From positions 2,232,001 to 2,296,000 of the forward strand of contig NZ_JABMCZ010000003.1 of assembly GCF_013186535.1 (NCBI RefSeq): a stretch of DNA of 64,000 bases, given 5' to 3'. Position numbers and translations under genes: made by a program. The notes beneath the pieces were generated by a model. That model was given only the letters and a program-made list of their open reading frames with translations, did not search any database and had not been told where the DNA came from. This document shows, piece by piece, positions 24,280-32,165 of this stretch. The DNA is from Nocardia terpenica (GTDB lineage Bacteria > Actinomycetota > Actinomycetes > Mycobacteriales > Mycobacteriaceae). Each line of letters opens with the position of its first letter. The first letter of the stretch is position 1.

Positions 24280-25026
24280 ATGCTGGAACTGACCGATGTC
24301 GTCAAGGAGTACCGCGTGGGCGGGCAACGGGTATGCGCCCTCGATGGGGTGAGCCTGCGCATCGAGGCCGGTGAGTTCACCGCCATCATCGGCCCGTCCG
24401 GGTCGGGGAAGAGCACGCTGCTGCACCTGCTGGGCGCGCTGGACTCGCCGGACTCCGGGTCGATCGCCTTCCGCGGTGAGGAGATCGGCGCCCTCGATGA
24501 CGACCGGCAGTCCGAATTCCGGCGGCACCGGGTGGGTTTCGTGTTCCAGTTCTTCAACCTGCTGCCTACCTTGTCGGCCTGGGAGAACGTCGCCGTCCCG
24601 AAGCTGCTGGACGGCACCGGATTACGCCGGGCCAAGCCCCGCGCGCTGGAACTGCTGGACCGCGTCGGCCTCGGCGACCGCGCCGACCACCGCCCCGCGG
24701 AGCTGTCCGGCGGCCAGATGCAACGCGTGGCCGTCGCCCGCGCCCTCATCATGGACCCGCCCCTGATCCTCGCCGACGAACCCACCGGCAATCTCGACTC
24801 CAAGACCGGCGCCGCCATCCTGGACCTCCTCGGTGACATCACCACCTCCGGCAACTCGGTCGTCATGGTCACCCACGACATGACCGCCGCCCACTACTGC
24901 GACCGCGTGGTCACGCTGCGCGACGGCCGGATCGGCTCGATCACCGCGGGGGAGCATGCGCGCGATCGCGCCGGTGTGTCGGATGTCGTGCCCGCCGGTG
25001 ACGAGCGAGCCGGGGTGGGCGCGTGA
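24280..25026 (+). CDS. ABC exporter ATP-binding protein (LolD/MacB type)
   Basis: A 248-residue ATPase: Walker A GPSGSGKST (residues 38-46), Q-loop FVFQFFNLLPTLS, signature LSGGQMQRVAVARAL, Walker B ILADEPTGNLD and switch histidine MVTHD. The EPTGNLDS sequence and size place it in the MacB/LolD/FtsE-like group, which works with FtsX-type permeases to move lipids, lipoproteins or antibiotics rather than to import nutrients. GTG 24271 is an alternative start. Its stop overlaps the permease start (GTGA). Confidence 0.92.
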   Translation: MLELTDVVKEYRVGGQRVCALDGVSLRIEAGEFTAIIGPSGSGKSTLLHLLGALDSPDSGSIAFRGEEIGALDDDRQSEFRRHRVGFVFQFFNLLPTLSAWENVAVPKLLDGTGLRRAKPRALELLDRVGLGDRADHRPAELSGGQMQRVAVARALIMDPPLILADEPTGNLDSKTGAAILDLLGDITTSGNSVVMVTHDMTAAHYCDRVVTLRDGRIGSITAGEHARDRAGVSDVVPAGDERAGVGA

Positions 25027-27512
25027 TCGCGGCCGGGTGGGATCGGCTGCGGCTGTTCAATATCGGGGAGCTGCTGATTCACCGGGGGCGGACGCTGCTG
25101 TCGCTCGTCGTGATGGCGGTGTCGGCGGCGCTGCTGGTGTCGGTGTTCAGCCTGGCGGGGTCGGTGACCGGGTCGGTGGACCGGCTGACGAAGAGTCTCG
25201 GCGGGAAGGCGGCGCTGGAGGTCACCGGGATCACCGATGCCGGGTTCGATCAGCAGGTGCTGCAACAGATCCGGGCGACGCCGGGTGTCTCGGCGGCGGT
25301 GCCGATGATCCGGGCCCGGATCGGGGCGGATACCGATCGCGCCCTGCTGGTCGGGGCCGATGCGAGCGTCACCGCGCTCGGCAGCGCGCTGGACGGCCCG
25401 CTGCGCGCCGACGCGGTGAAACTTGTGACCGTCCCGAACGGCGTGCTGGTCGGCGCGGCGATGGGGCATCGGGCAGGCGAGACGTTCCGGGTCGGCTCGG
25501 GCACGGTCACCGTCGCGGGCGTGCTGGACGACGCCACCTCGAAGCGGCTCAACGGCGGGCACATCGTGGTGACGCAGCTCCCGCTGGCGCAGCGCCTGCT
25601 CGACCGCACCGGGCAGCTGGACTCGATCCAGATCGTTCCGGCCGCGAATACCGATGTGGGGCAGCTGCGTTCGACCCTCACCCAGGTGGTGGCGGGCCGC
25701 GCGGTGGTCGCCGACCCGAGCCTGCGCACCGCCCAGGCCGGGGGCGCGGTGATGCTGGTGCGGTATTCGACCACCGTCGCCTCGGCCGCCGCGCTCATCG
25801 TGTCGGGGTTCCTCGTCTACAACGCGATGAGTATGGCCGTGGCGCAACGCCGCCCGATGCTGTCGCTGCTGCGCGCGCTCGGCGGCCGCCGCCGATCCAT
25901 GGTGCGCGACCTGATCGCCGAGGCGGGCGTGCTCGGCCTGATCGGCGGCCTGGCCGGAGCGCTGCTCGGAACGGTCATGGGCCGCACCGCGATCGACCGG
26001 CTGCCGTCGGCGATCGTGCAATCGGTGGAGGCGCGCACCGAATACATCGTGCCCGGCTACGCGGTGCCGGTCGCCGTGGCGGCCTGCGTGCTCGCCAGCG
26101 TCGCCGCCTCCGCGATCGCCGCCCGGCAGATCTACAAGGTGCGGCCGATCGAGGCGCTGGCGCCGGTCGGCGTCTCGCGCTCGGACGCGGTGAGCCCGCT
26201 GCTGCGCCGGGCCGCGATCGTGGGGGGCCTGGTCCTGGTCGGCGCCTCGATCCTGTTGGCGGAGGCCGATATCGGCCGCTATTCCATCGTGTCGATCTCC
26301 CTCGCGATCACCGCGGCCGTGGTGCTGTGCTTCGCCGCGACCGGGCCCATCGTGCGGGCGGTGGCGGCGGTGGCCCGGCTGTTCGGCGCGCCGGGCGCAC
26401 TCGGCGCGACCACCGTGGAGCGGGCCCCGCGCCGGGTCTGGGCCACGGCCATGACCGTGATGATCGGCGTGACCGCGGTCGTCGCCATGGGCAGCGCCTC
26501 GGAGAATCTCGCGGATTCGGCGGGGACGAGCTTCCGCAGCCTCGGCAACTCCGATCTGTATGTGAGCCCGGGGGCGTTCACCGAGTTCCCGACGGGTCCG
26601 CTGCTGCCACCCGAGGTGAAGGACAGGATTCGCGTGGTTCCCGGTGTGGCGGGCGTGGAATCGGCGCAGATGGCCTTCGCGACGCTGGGCGGCGGCCGGG
26701 TGATGCTGCAGGGCTACGAGGACGACAACCATGCCTATCCCACCCCCCTCGACGACCGGGCCCGGGCCGGTCTGGTGGCCGGGACCGGCGTGGTGATCTC
26801 CCGCGACATCGCCAGATCCCAAGGGGTGCACGAGGGTTCGACGCTGTCGCTGCCGACGCCGACGGGCACCCGCACCGTGCGGGTATTGCGGGTGATCCCG
26901 TACTTCTCGGCCATCGCCGGTGTGGTGGTGATGAACATCGACATCATGCGCGAGTGGTACCAGCGCCCCGGCGAGACGATCCTCGCGGTGGACTTCCAGC
27001 ACGGCGCGGACCCGTCCGCGGTCACCGCCGCCATCCGCGCGGCGGTGCCGCCCCAGCTGCACGTCTCACCCGGCAGCGAGGCCGTGGCCGCGATCTCCGG
27101 CGGCGTCCGGCAGGGCACCGCCCTGAGCAATTCGATCCTCTGGATCGTCGTGCTGGTCTCCACGATCGCCCTCCTCAATACCCTGATGTTGTCGGTCCTG
27201 GAGCGCCGCCGCGAATTCGGCGTCCTCCGTGCCATGGGCACCAGCCGCCGCTTCCTGCTGCGCACCGTCCTCACCGAGGCGGCCGGAATCGGCCTCGTCG
27301 GCGCTGCTCTCGGCCTGGCCTTCGGCGCCGCGGTCCAATACCTGGCCACCGTCGCCCTGGGCCACGCCATGACCATCGACGTCGCCTACAAACCCAGCCC
27401 GATGCTCCTGGCCTACGCCGTGGCCGCCCTCGTCCTGGCCTTGCTCGGCTCGATCCCCCCGTCCCTGCGGGCCGCCCGCATGCCCATCGTGGAGGCCATC
27501 GCGGTCGATTGA
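25023..27512 (+). CDS. ABC exporter permease, FtsX-like
   Basis: An 829-residue permease with the layout of two FtsX/MacB units: first transmembrane helix near residue 20 followed by a large external domain, three helices around residues 245-375, a fourth helix pair, a second external domain, and three C-terminal helices ending in RAARMPIVEAIAVD. Conserved FtsX sequences appear twice (MLSLLRALGGRRRSMVRDLI and EFGVLRAMGTSRRFLLR). With the ATPase before it, this forms a likely exporter of a lipid or envelope-active compound. It converges with the Uma2 gene across an intrinsic terminator. Confidence 0.9.
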   Translation: MIAAGWDRLRLFNIGELLIHRGRTLLSLVVMAVSAALLVSVFSLAGSVTGSVDRLTKSLGGKAALEVTGITDAGFDQQVLQQIRATPGVSAAVPMIRARIGADTDRALLVGADASVTALGSALDGPLRADAVKLVTVPNGVLVGAAMGHRAGETFRVGSGTVTVAGVLDDATSKRLNGGHIVVTQLPLAQRLLDRTGQLDSIQIVPAANTDVGQLRSTLTQVVAGRAVVADPSLRTAQAGGAVMLVRYSTTVASAAALIVSGFLVYNAMSMAVAQRRPMLSLLRALGGRRRSMVRDLIAEAGVLGLIGGLAGALLGTVMGRTAIDRLPSAIVQSVEARTEYIVPGYAVPVAVAACVLASVAASAIAARQIYKVRPIEALAPVGVSRSDAVSPLLRRAAIVGGLVLVGASILLAEADIGRYSIVSISLAITAAVVLCFAATGPIVRAVAAVARLFGAPGALGATTVERAPRRVWATAMTVMIGVTAVVAMGSASENLADSAGTSFRSLGNSDLYVSPGAFTEFPTGPLLPPEVKDRIRVVPGVAGVESAQMAFATLGGGRVMLQGYEDDNHAYPTPLDDRARAGLVAGTGVVISRDIARSQGVHEGSTLSLPTPTGTRTVRVLRVIPYFSAIAGVVVMNIDIMREWYQRPGETILAVDFQHGADPSAVTAAIRAAVPPQLHVSPGSEAVAAISGGVRQGTALSNSILWIVVLVSTIALLNTLMLSVLERRREFGVLRAMGTSRRFLLRTVLTEAAGIGLVGAALGLAFGAAVQYLATVALGHAMTIDVAYKPSPMLLAYAVAALVLALLGSIPPSLRAARMPIVEAIAVD

Positions 27513-27528
27513 GAGTTATTGGGAGACA

Positions 27529-27561
27529 ACGGCCCTCGCCCGTGCGGCGGGCGAGGGCCGT
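27529..27561. terminator. Bidirectional hairpin terminator
   Basis: Arms ACGGCCCTCGCCC and GGGCGAGGGCCGT (13 bp, perfect) around GTGCGGC, between the convergent permease and Uma2 genes. No T-run follows, which is common in high-G+C actinobacteria. Confidence 0.8.
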
Positions 27562-27572
27562 CCATGTCGGAG

Positions 27573-28121
27573 CTACCTGATGTCCAGCAGCTCGCTCACG
27601 GTGAGATCGGTGTCGGCATAACGGAGTGGAATCCGATCGCCCGGACGATATTCGGTGCGCACGCGGTATCCAGTCGACGCGGGTTCGGTGTGCTCATAAA
27701 CCACCTCATGGGTGACGACCCAGTACACGGGATATCCGGCTCGGCTGTAGAGTTTTGCCTTCTTGCTCAGGTCCTGCAGGACCGTCTCGTTGGAAACCTC
27801 CACGACGAGCAGCACATCCGCCGGATCCCAGATGCTCAGGTCGGACCCGACCGTTCCGACAGGTTCGGCCGAGATCCGGCGAACCCAACAGTCCGGATCC
27901 GGTAGCGAGTCCTCGCTCGGCAGCGTCGCCCCCGACACACGCACGGTGGGATGCCGCAGCGCGGCGGCAACCTGGAACGACATCTCCCCGTGCCAATCGC
28001 CGATCACCACCGGCCAGACCTCCCCCTCGATCAATTCCACCCTGTGGTCGAAGACCTTCGCCTTCCAGGCACGCACGAACTCGTCCCGCGACCAGTGGTA
28101 GCTCAATGTGGCCTCTGACAT
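27573..28121 (-). CDS. Uma2-family putative nuclease
   Basis: A 182-residue protein of the Uma2 (DUF820) family with a PD-(D/E)xK-like core: VELIEGEVWPV, DSLPDPDCWV, then VLLVVEVSNETVLQDLSKKA and KLYSRAGYPVYWVV. The Glu of VVEVS and the following Lys are the expected catalytic positions. Family members are abundant in cyanobacteria and actinobacteria and their biological role is unclear. The gene stands alone between a terminator and the gatB promoter region. Confidence 0.85.
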   Translation of the reverse strand: MSEATLSYHWSRDEFVRAWKAKVFDHRVELIEGEVWPVVIGDWHGEMSFQVAAALRHPTVRVSGATLPSEDSLPDPDCWVRRISAEPVGTVGSDLSIWDPADVLLVVEVSNETVLQDLSKKAKLYSRAGYPVYWVVTHEVVYEHTEPASTGYRVRTEYRPGDRIPLRYADTDLTVSELLDIR

Positions 28122-28169
28122 GCACCAACCGTACTGCCGCGACCAGGCTCGAGGCTATGACTACCGCGC

Positions 28170-28224
28170 ATCCGCACCCCTTGTATCGATCCGCACCCCG
28201 TGTAGCGCGGGAAAGGGTGCGGAT
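28170..28224. repeat. Repeat cluster between Uma2 gene and gatB
   Basis: ATCCGCACCCC occurs twice (28170-28180, 28189-28199), and the complement GGGTGCGGAT lies at 28215-28224, so the second copy can form a 10-bp stem with a 16-base loop. It lies between the divergent Uma2 and gatB starts and could be an operator or a small hairpin; nothing proves which. Confidence 0.4.
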
Positions 28225-28248
28225 AGGCGAGGGCCGGACCCGTTTACA

Positions 28249-28254
28249 TAGACT
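28249..28254 (+). promoter_or_regulatory. Candidate -10 element of gatB
   Basis: TAGACT fits TANNNT and ends seven bases before ATG 28262, so gatB mRNA would be leaderless. There is no ribosome-binding site before the ATG, which fits. Confidence 0.45.
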
Positions 28255-28261
28255 TGTCGGC

Positions 28262-29776
28262 ATGACTGCACCCACGGTGGAACTGATGGACTATGCCGAT
28301 GTCGTCGACCGGTACGAGCCGGTGCTGGGCATGGAAGTGCACGTCGAGCTGGGGACCGCCACCAAGATGTTCTGCGGATGCCCGACGGCGTTCGGCGCGG
28401 AGCCGAACACCCAGGTGTGCCCGGTGTGTCTGGGGCTGCCCGGTTCGCTGCCGGTGGTGAACGAGAAGGCCGTCGAGGCGGCGATCCGGATCGGCCTGGC
28501 GCTCAACTGCTCGATCACCCCGTGGGGCCGGTTCGCGCGCAAGAACTACTTCTACCCGGACCAGCCGAAGAACTACCAGATCAGCCAGTACGACGAGCCG
28601 ATCGCGCAGAACGGCTACCTTGAGGTGCTGCTCGACGACGGCACCCCGTTCCGGGTCGAGATCGAGCGCGCCCACATGGAGGAGGACACCGGCAAGTCGG
28701 TGCACGTGGGCGGCGCCACCGGCCGCATCCACGGCGCCAGCCACTCGCTGCTGGACTACAACCGCGCCGGCGTGCCGCTCATCGAGATCGTCACCAAGCC
28801 CGTCACCGGTGCGGGTGAGCGCGCGCCGGAGGTGGCCCGTGCCTACGTCACCGCGCTGCGCGACCTGCTGAAGGCGCTCGGCGTCTCGGACGTGAAGATG
28901 GAGCAGGGCTCGCTGCGCTGCGACGCGAATGTCTCGCTGATGCCCAGGGGCGCAACCGAATTCGGCACCCGCACCGAGACCAAGAACGTCAACTCGCTCA
29001 AGAGCGTCGAGGTCGCGGTCCGCTACGAGATGCGCCGCCAGGCCGCGGTGCTGGCCTCCGGCGGCACCATCGTCATGGAGACCCGCCACTTCCACGAGGC
29101 CGACGGCACCACCTCGGCGGGGCGGCGCAAGGAGACCGCGGAAGATTACCGCTACTTCCCCGAGCCCGACCTCGAGCCGGTCGCCCCGGACGCCGCCTGG
29201 GTGGACGAGCTGCGCGGCACCATCCCGGAGTATCCGTGGCTGCGCCGCTCCCGCATCCAGGGCGAGTGGAGCCTGTCCGACGAGGTGTTCCGCGACCTGA
29301 TCAACGCGGGCGCCCTCGATCCGATCATCGCGACCGTCGACGCCGGCGCCTCGGTCGACGCCGCCCGCTCCTGGTGGGTCGCCTACCTGACCGAGAAGGC
29401 CAAGGAGCGCGAGGTCACGCTCGAGGAGCTGCCCATCACCCCGGCGCAGGTGGCCGAGGTGGTGGCGCTGGTCGAGGCCAAGACCATCAACAACAAGGTC
29501 GCCAAGCAGGTCGTCGACCTGGTCCTCGCCGGTGAGGGCGACCCGGCGCAGGTCGTGGAGGCCAAGGGCCTCGGCATGGTCTCCGACGACTCCGCCCTGC
29601 AGGCCGAGGTCGACAAGGCGCTCGCGGCCAACCCCGACATCGCCGACAAGATCCGCTCCGGCAAGGTGCAGGCCGCGGGCAAGGTCGTCGGCGACGTCAT
29701 GAAGGCCACCCGCGGCCAGGCCGACGCCGCCCGCGTGCGCGAGCTGGTGCTCGCCGCCTGCGGCGTCTCCGGCTAG
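28262..29776 (+). CDS. gatB: Asp/Glu-tRNA amidotransferase subunit B
   Basis: The 504-residue kinase/transamidase subunit of GatCAB, which phosphorylates the misacylated tRNA and adds ammonia. Family motifs: YEPVLGMEVHVEL, FCGCPTAFG and CPVCLGLPGSLP at the N-terminus, KNYFYPDQPKNYQIS, and HMEEDTGKSVH; the C-terminal YqeY-like tail domain (NNKVAKQVVDLVL, GKVVGDVMKATRGQAD) binds tRNA. It is separated from gatCA by about 21 kb of accessory genes, more than in M. tuberculosis, where only pfkA lies between. The stop shares CTAG with the convergent lipoprotein gene. Confidence 0.97.
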   Translation: MTAPTVELMDYADVVDRYEPVLGMEVHVELGTATKMFCGCPTAFGAEPNTQVCPVCLGLPGSLPVVNEKAVEAAIRIGLALNCSITPWGRFARKNYFYPDQPKNYQISQYDEPIAQNGYLEVLLDDGTPFRVEIERAHMEEDTGKSVHVGGATGRIHGASHSLLDYNRAGVPLIEIVTKPVTGAGERAPEVARAYVTALRDLLKALGVSDVKMEQGSLRCDANVSLMPRGATEFGTRTETKNVNSLKSVEVAVRYEMRRQAAVLASGGTIVMETRHFHEADGTTSAGRRKETAEDYRYFPEPDLEPVAPDAAWVDELRGTIPEYPWLRRSRIQGEWSLSDEVFRDLINAGALDPIIATVDAGASVDAARSWWVAYLTEKAKEREVTLEELPITPAQVAEVVALVEAKTINNKVAKQVVDLVLAGEGDPAQVVEAKGLGMVSDDSALQAEVDKALAANPDIADKIRSGKVQAAGKVVGDVMKATRGQADAARVRELVLAACGVSG

Positions 29777-30903
29777 TCCGGGCTGCCGCCGGAGCCACCC
29801 TTCAGCGGCGGGATCCGCACCACCCGATCGTCGAACGGGCCGGGCTGACCCTGCTTGTTGACGGTGTCGACCCAGACGAAGCCGTTCTGGTCGAGCGAGG
29901 CGGCATTGAGCGCCCCGTACTTGTTCTGCGCCACCATCGTCGGCGCGGCGGTGATGGCGTGGGTGGTCGGATCGGGTGCGGCGAAGGCGAGCGCCTTCGC
30001 CCCGGTCATCGCCACCGCCACACCGTCGACCGCGGCCGCGCAGCCGCCCACGCCCGGCCGGTCCGGCCAGGTCCACGCGGTGGTCACGGTCCCGTCGGGG
30101 GCCAGCCGCTGTAGCCGGTCCTCGGCGGCGGTGCGGTCGGTGAACCAGATGCTGTCCTGGTGATCCGGGCAGACACCACCGGCCGCGCCGAGGCCGGAGG
30201 CGACGACCTTCGGCGTGGCCTCGTTCACCGACGGGTTGTCGACCGTGAGCAGCTTGCCCGCCAGCGAATTCGGGTCGGCCGCCGCGGCCGGACTGCCGGT
30301 GTCGCCGGTCAGCACCACCATCCGGTTCGCGTTGACGAAATCGATCGCGCCGCGATTTCCCGTGGCGCCCTTGGGAATTCCGGTGAGGATCGGCTTCGGG
30401 ACACCGTCCGCGCCGATCCGCACCACTCGGTTGTCGCTCCCGGTGGTGATGTAGGCGTAGATCAGCCCGTCCTCGGGATAGGAGGGCGAGAGGGTGACAT
30501 CGGTGAGCCCGCCGTCGCCCGTGGCGTCCACGCCGATCCGCGCGATCTCCACGGGCTCCGGCGGCGCCTCGCTCGGGTCGACCGCGGTGATCTTCAGGAT
30601 CCGGCCGCCGACCCGCTCGGTGACCAGCGCCTGCTGACCGCCCGGCAGCACCGTGATGCCGCCCGTCGTATCCAGGCAGGAGACCACCACCGCGGGATCG
30701 GGATCGATGCACGGCCCGGACGGGCGCGGCGCGGCCGAGGTCGACGGCGGCGGGGTGTTGCTCGGTTGCTGCCCCTCCGGGACGAGGGTGGGAGCGGGGG
30801 TGAACGGGTTGGACGCGGAATCGTCGAAGCGCGCACAGCCGGCCACCAGACCGGCGGTGACGGCCAGGACCAACGCGACACGTCCGGCGACAACCACACT
30901 CAT
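29773..30903 (-). CDS. LppZ-like sugar-dehydrogenase-fold lipoprotein
   Basis: A 376-residue lipoprotein (signal with lipobox LVAGCARF) followed by a Pro/Ser-rich tether and a beta-propeller of the glucose/sorbosone dehydrogenase type (ERVGGRILKI, GGLTDVTLSPSYPEDGLIYAY, GNRGAIDFVNANRMVVLTGD). By sequence type and position after gatB it corresponds to M. tuberculosis LppZ (Rv3006). PQQ-binding residues cannot be confirmed by eye, so enzyme activity is open. Located on the outer face of the membrane. Confidence 0.82.
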   Translation of the reverse strand: MSVVVAGRVALVLAVTAGLVAGCARFDDSASNPFTPAPTLVPEGQQPSNTPPPSTSAAPRPSGPCIDPDPAVVVSCLDTTGGITVLPGGQQALVTERVGGRILKITAVDPSEAPPEPVEIARIGVDATGDGGLTDVTLSPSYPEDGLIYAYITTGSDNRVVRIGADGVPKPILTGIPKGATGNRGAIDFVNANRMVVLTGDTGSPAAAADPNSLAGKLLTVDNPSVNEATPKVVASGLGAAGGVCPDHQDSIWFTDRTAAEDRLQRLAPDGTVTTAWTWPDRPGVGGCAAAVDGVAVAMTGAKALAFAAPDPTTHAITAAPTMVAQNKYGALNAASLDQNGFVWVDTVNKQGQPGPFDDRVVRIPPLKGGSGGSPD

Positions 30904-31026
30904 GGCTCAGACGTTACGGAAATAGTGTCGCAGGCGCTCGCACGGGGTTGGCGCGGCGCGCCCGGTAGCTCGGACACGCCGTTGACGCACCCCGCGCGGA
31001 CCGCCCACCAGCCTTACTCTGACCGG

Positions 31027-31869
31027 GTGACCGACAAGCCGAACGAATCATCGGAGCCGACGCCGCCGCGCACGCAGCCCGTCGTCTCCGGTCAGGCGGC
31101 GCCGAGCCCCTACGACAGTCCGACCGGCGAGATCCCCGTGGTGAAATCCGGGGTGGGCGAGAATGTTCCGCGCACCGAGGACGAATTAGGTCTCGACCCC
31201 GAGGTTCCGGGCGTCGGCGAGCGGACCGAGCCGATCGCGAACCGCCCGGCGGAGGAGCCGACCGAACCGGTCACCCCCGCCTACGCGTTCGCCAGCATCC
31301 CGCCCGCCCCCGCCGCGGGCGAGGGCGGGCTCCGTCGCCGCGGCGACTATCGGCGCGGCACACTGGATCTGGGCCTGCTCGCGCTTCGCCTGGTGGTCGG
31401 CCTGACCTTCCTCTACCACGGCCTGCAGAAGCTGGCGGGCTGGTTCCACGGTCCGGGCCTGGACCAGACCCGGGCGATGCTGGAGCAGGGCGGCTGGAAG
31501 CACGGCGAACTGTCCACCGCCATGCTCTCCGTCGCGGAGGTCGGCGGCGGCGCGCTCATCGTGCTCGGCCTGGCCACCCCGCTGGCGGCGGGCGCGGTGC
31601 TCGCCTCCATCACCGACGCGTGGCTGTGGAAACAGGGCATGGCGCCCGGATTCCAGTACAAGCCGGTGGAATTGGAGTCCATCCTCGCGGGCCTGGCCGC
31701 CACCCTCATCCTCACCGGCCCCGGCCGCCTGGCCTTCGACCGCAACCGCGGCTGGGCCACCCGCCCGATGTGGGGCTCGGTGACGGCCCTCGTCCTAGCC
31801 CTGATAGCGGCCACGGTCAGCTGGATCTACCTCCACGGCGGCAACCCTTTCACCGGCATCTTCGACTGA
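31027..31869 (+). CDS. DoxX-family membrane protein
   Basis: A 280-residue protein with about 100 residues of acidic, proline-rich cytoplasmic N-terminus and then a DoxX domain of four transmembrane helices (LGLLALRLVVGLTFLYHGLQ, MLSVAEVGGGALIVLGLATP, ILAGLAATLILTGPGRLAFD, VTALVLALIAATVSWIYL). DoxX proteins act in membrane redox or detoxification complexes; the homologous gene in M. tuberculosis (Rv3005c) takes part in an oxidoreductase complex with superoxide dismutase. TACTCT ends six bases before GTG 31027, suggesting leaderless transcription. It is divergent from the LppZ-like gene. Confidence 0.85.
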   Translation: MTDKPNESSEPTPPRTQPVVSGQAAPSPYDSPTGEIPVVKSGVGENVPRTEDELGLDPEVPGVGERTEPIANRPAEEPTEPVTPAYAFASIPPAPAAGEGGLRRRGDYRRGTLDLGLLALRLVVGLTFLYHGLQKLAGWFHGPGLDQTRAMLEQGGWKHGELSTAMLSVAEVGGGALIVLGLATPLAAGAVLASITDAWLWKQGMAPGFQYKPVELESILAGLAATLILTGPGRLAFDRNRGWATRPMWGSVTALVLALIAATVSWIYLHGGNPFTGIFD

Positions 31870-31913
31870 GCCCCAACACCATTCGTTACGCAAACTGGGA
31901 ACTTCCCCCCCGG

Positions 31914-31971
31914 GTCCCGGCGTGCTTTTGGCCGGGACCTCGCGAGATCCCGGCCAAAAGCACGCCGGGAT
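31914..31971. repeat. Head-to-head pair of palindromic elements (copies 5 and 6)
   Basis: Copy 5 (31914-31938) has arms GTCCCGGC/GCCGGGAC and loop GTGCTTTTG; copy 6 (31947-31971), inverted, has the standard ATCCCGGC/GCCGGGAT arms. The eight bases between them, CTCGCGAG, are themselves palindromic. In copy 5 the outer A-T pair is replaced by G-C on both arms, so pairing is kept. The pair lies between the convergent DoxX and ilvD genes. Confidence 0.9.
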
Positions 31972-32113
31972 CAGTGGTGTAAGCGATGCGGGGATCGGTG
32001 GTGTGAGCGGTGCCGGGATCGGTGGTGTGAGCGGTGCCGGGATCAGTGGTGTAAGCGACGCCGGGATCGACGGTGCAAGTGCCGGGATCAGGTGGTGTAA
32101 GCGACGCCGGAAT
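31972..32113. repeat. 24-bp tandem array beside the element pair
   Basis: Six units starting at 31972, 31996, 32020, 32044, 32068 and 32089, mostly 24 bases (one 21, one 25), of the form CGGTGGTGTGAGCGG followed by TGCCGGGAT. Each ends with the palindrome's right arm GCCGGGAT or a one-base variant; the spacer GGTGGTGTGAGCG is found only here. No coding region. Confidence 0.9.
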
Positions 32114-32122
32114 CACATAGAG

Positions 32123-32154
32123 AAAGCCGGGATCCGTTGTAGGATCCCGGCTTT
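32123..32154 (-). terminator. Terminator of ilvD
   Basis: Arms AAAGCCGGGATCC and GGATCCCGGCTTT (13 bp, perfect) around GTTGTA, 11 bases past the ilvD stop; on the minus strand the hairpin is followed by a T/C-rich stretch (TCTCTATG). Its inner sequence GCCGGGATC resembles the neighbouring repeat arms, so it may share their origin. Confidence 0.8.
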
Positions 32155-32165
32155 CAACGTCACAA

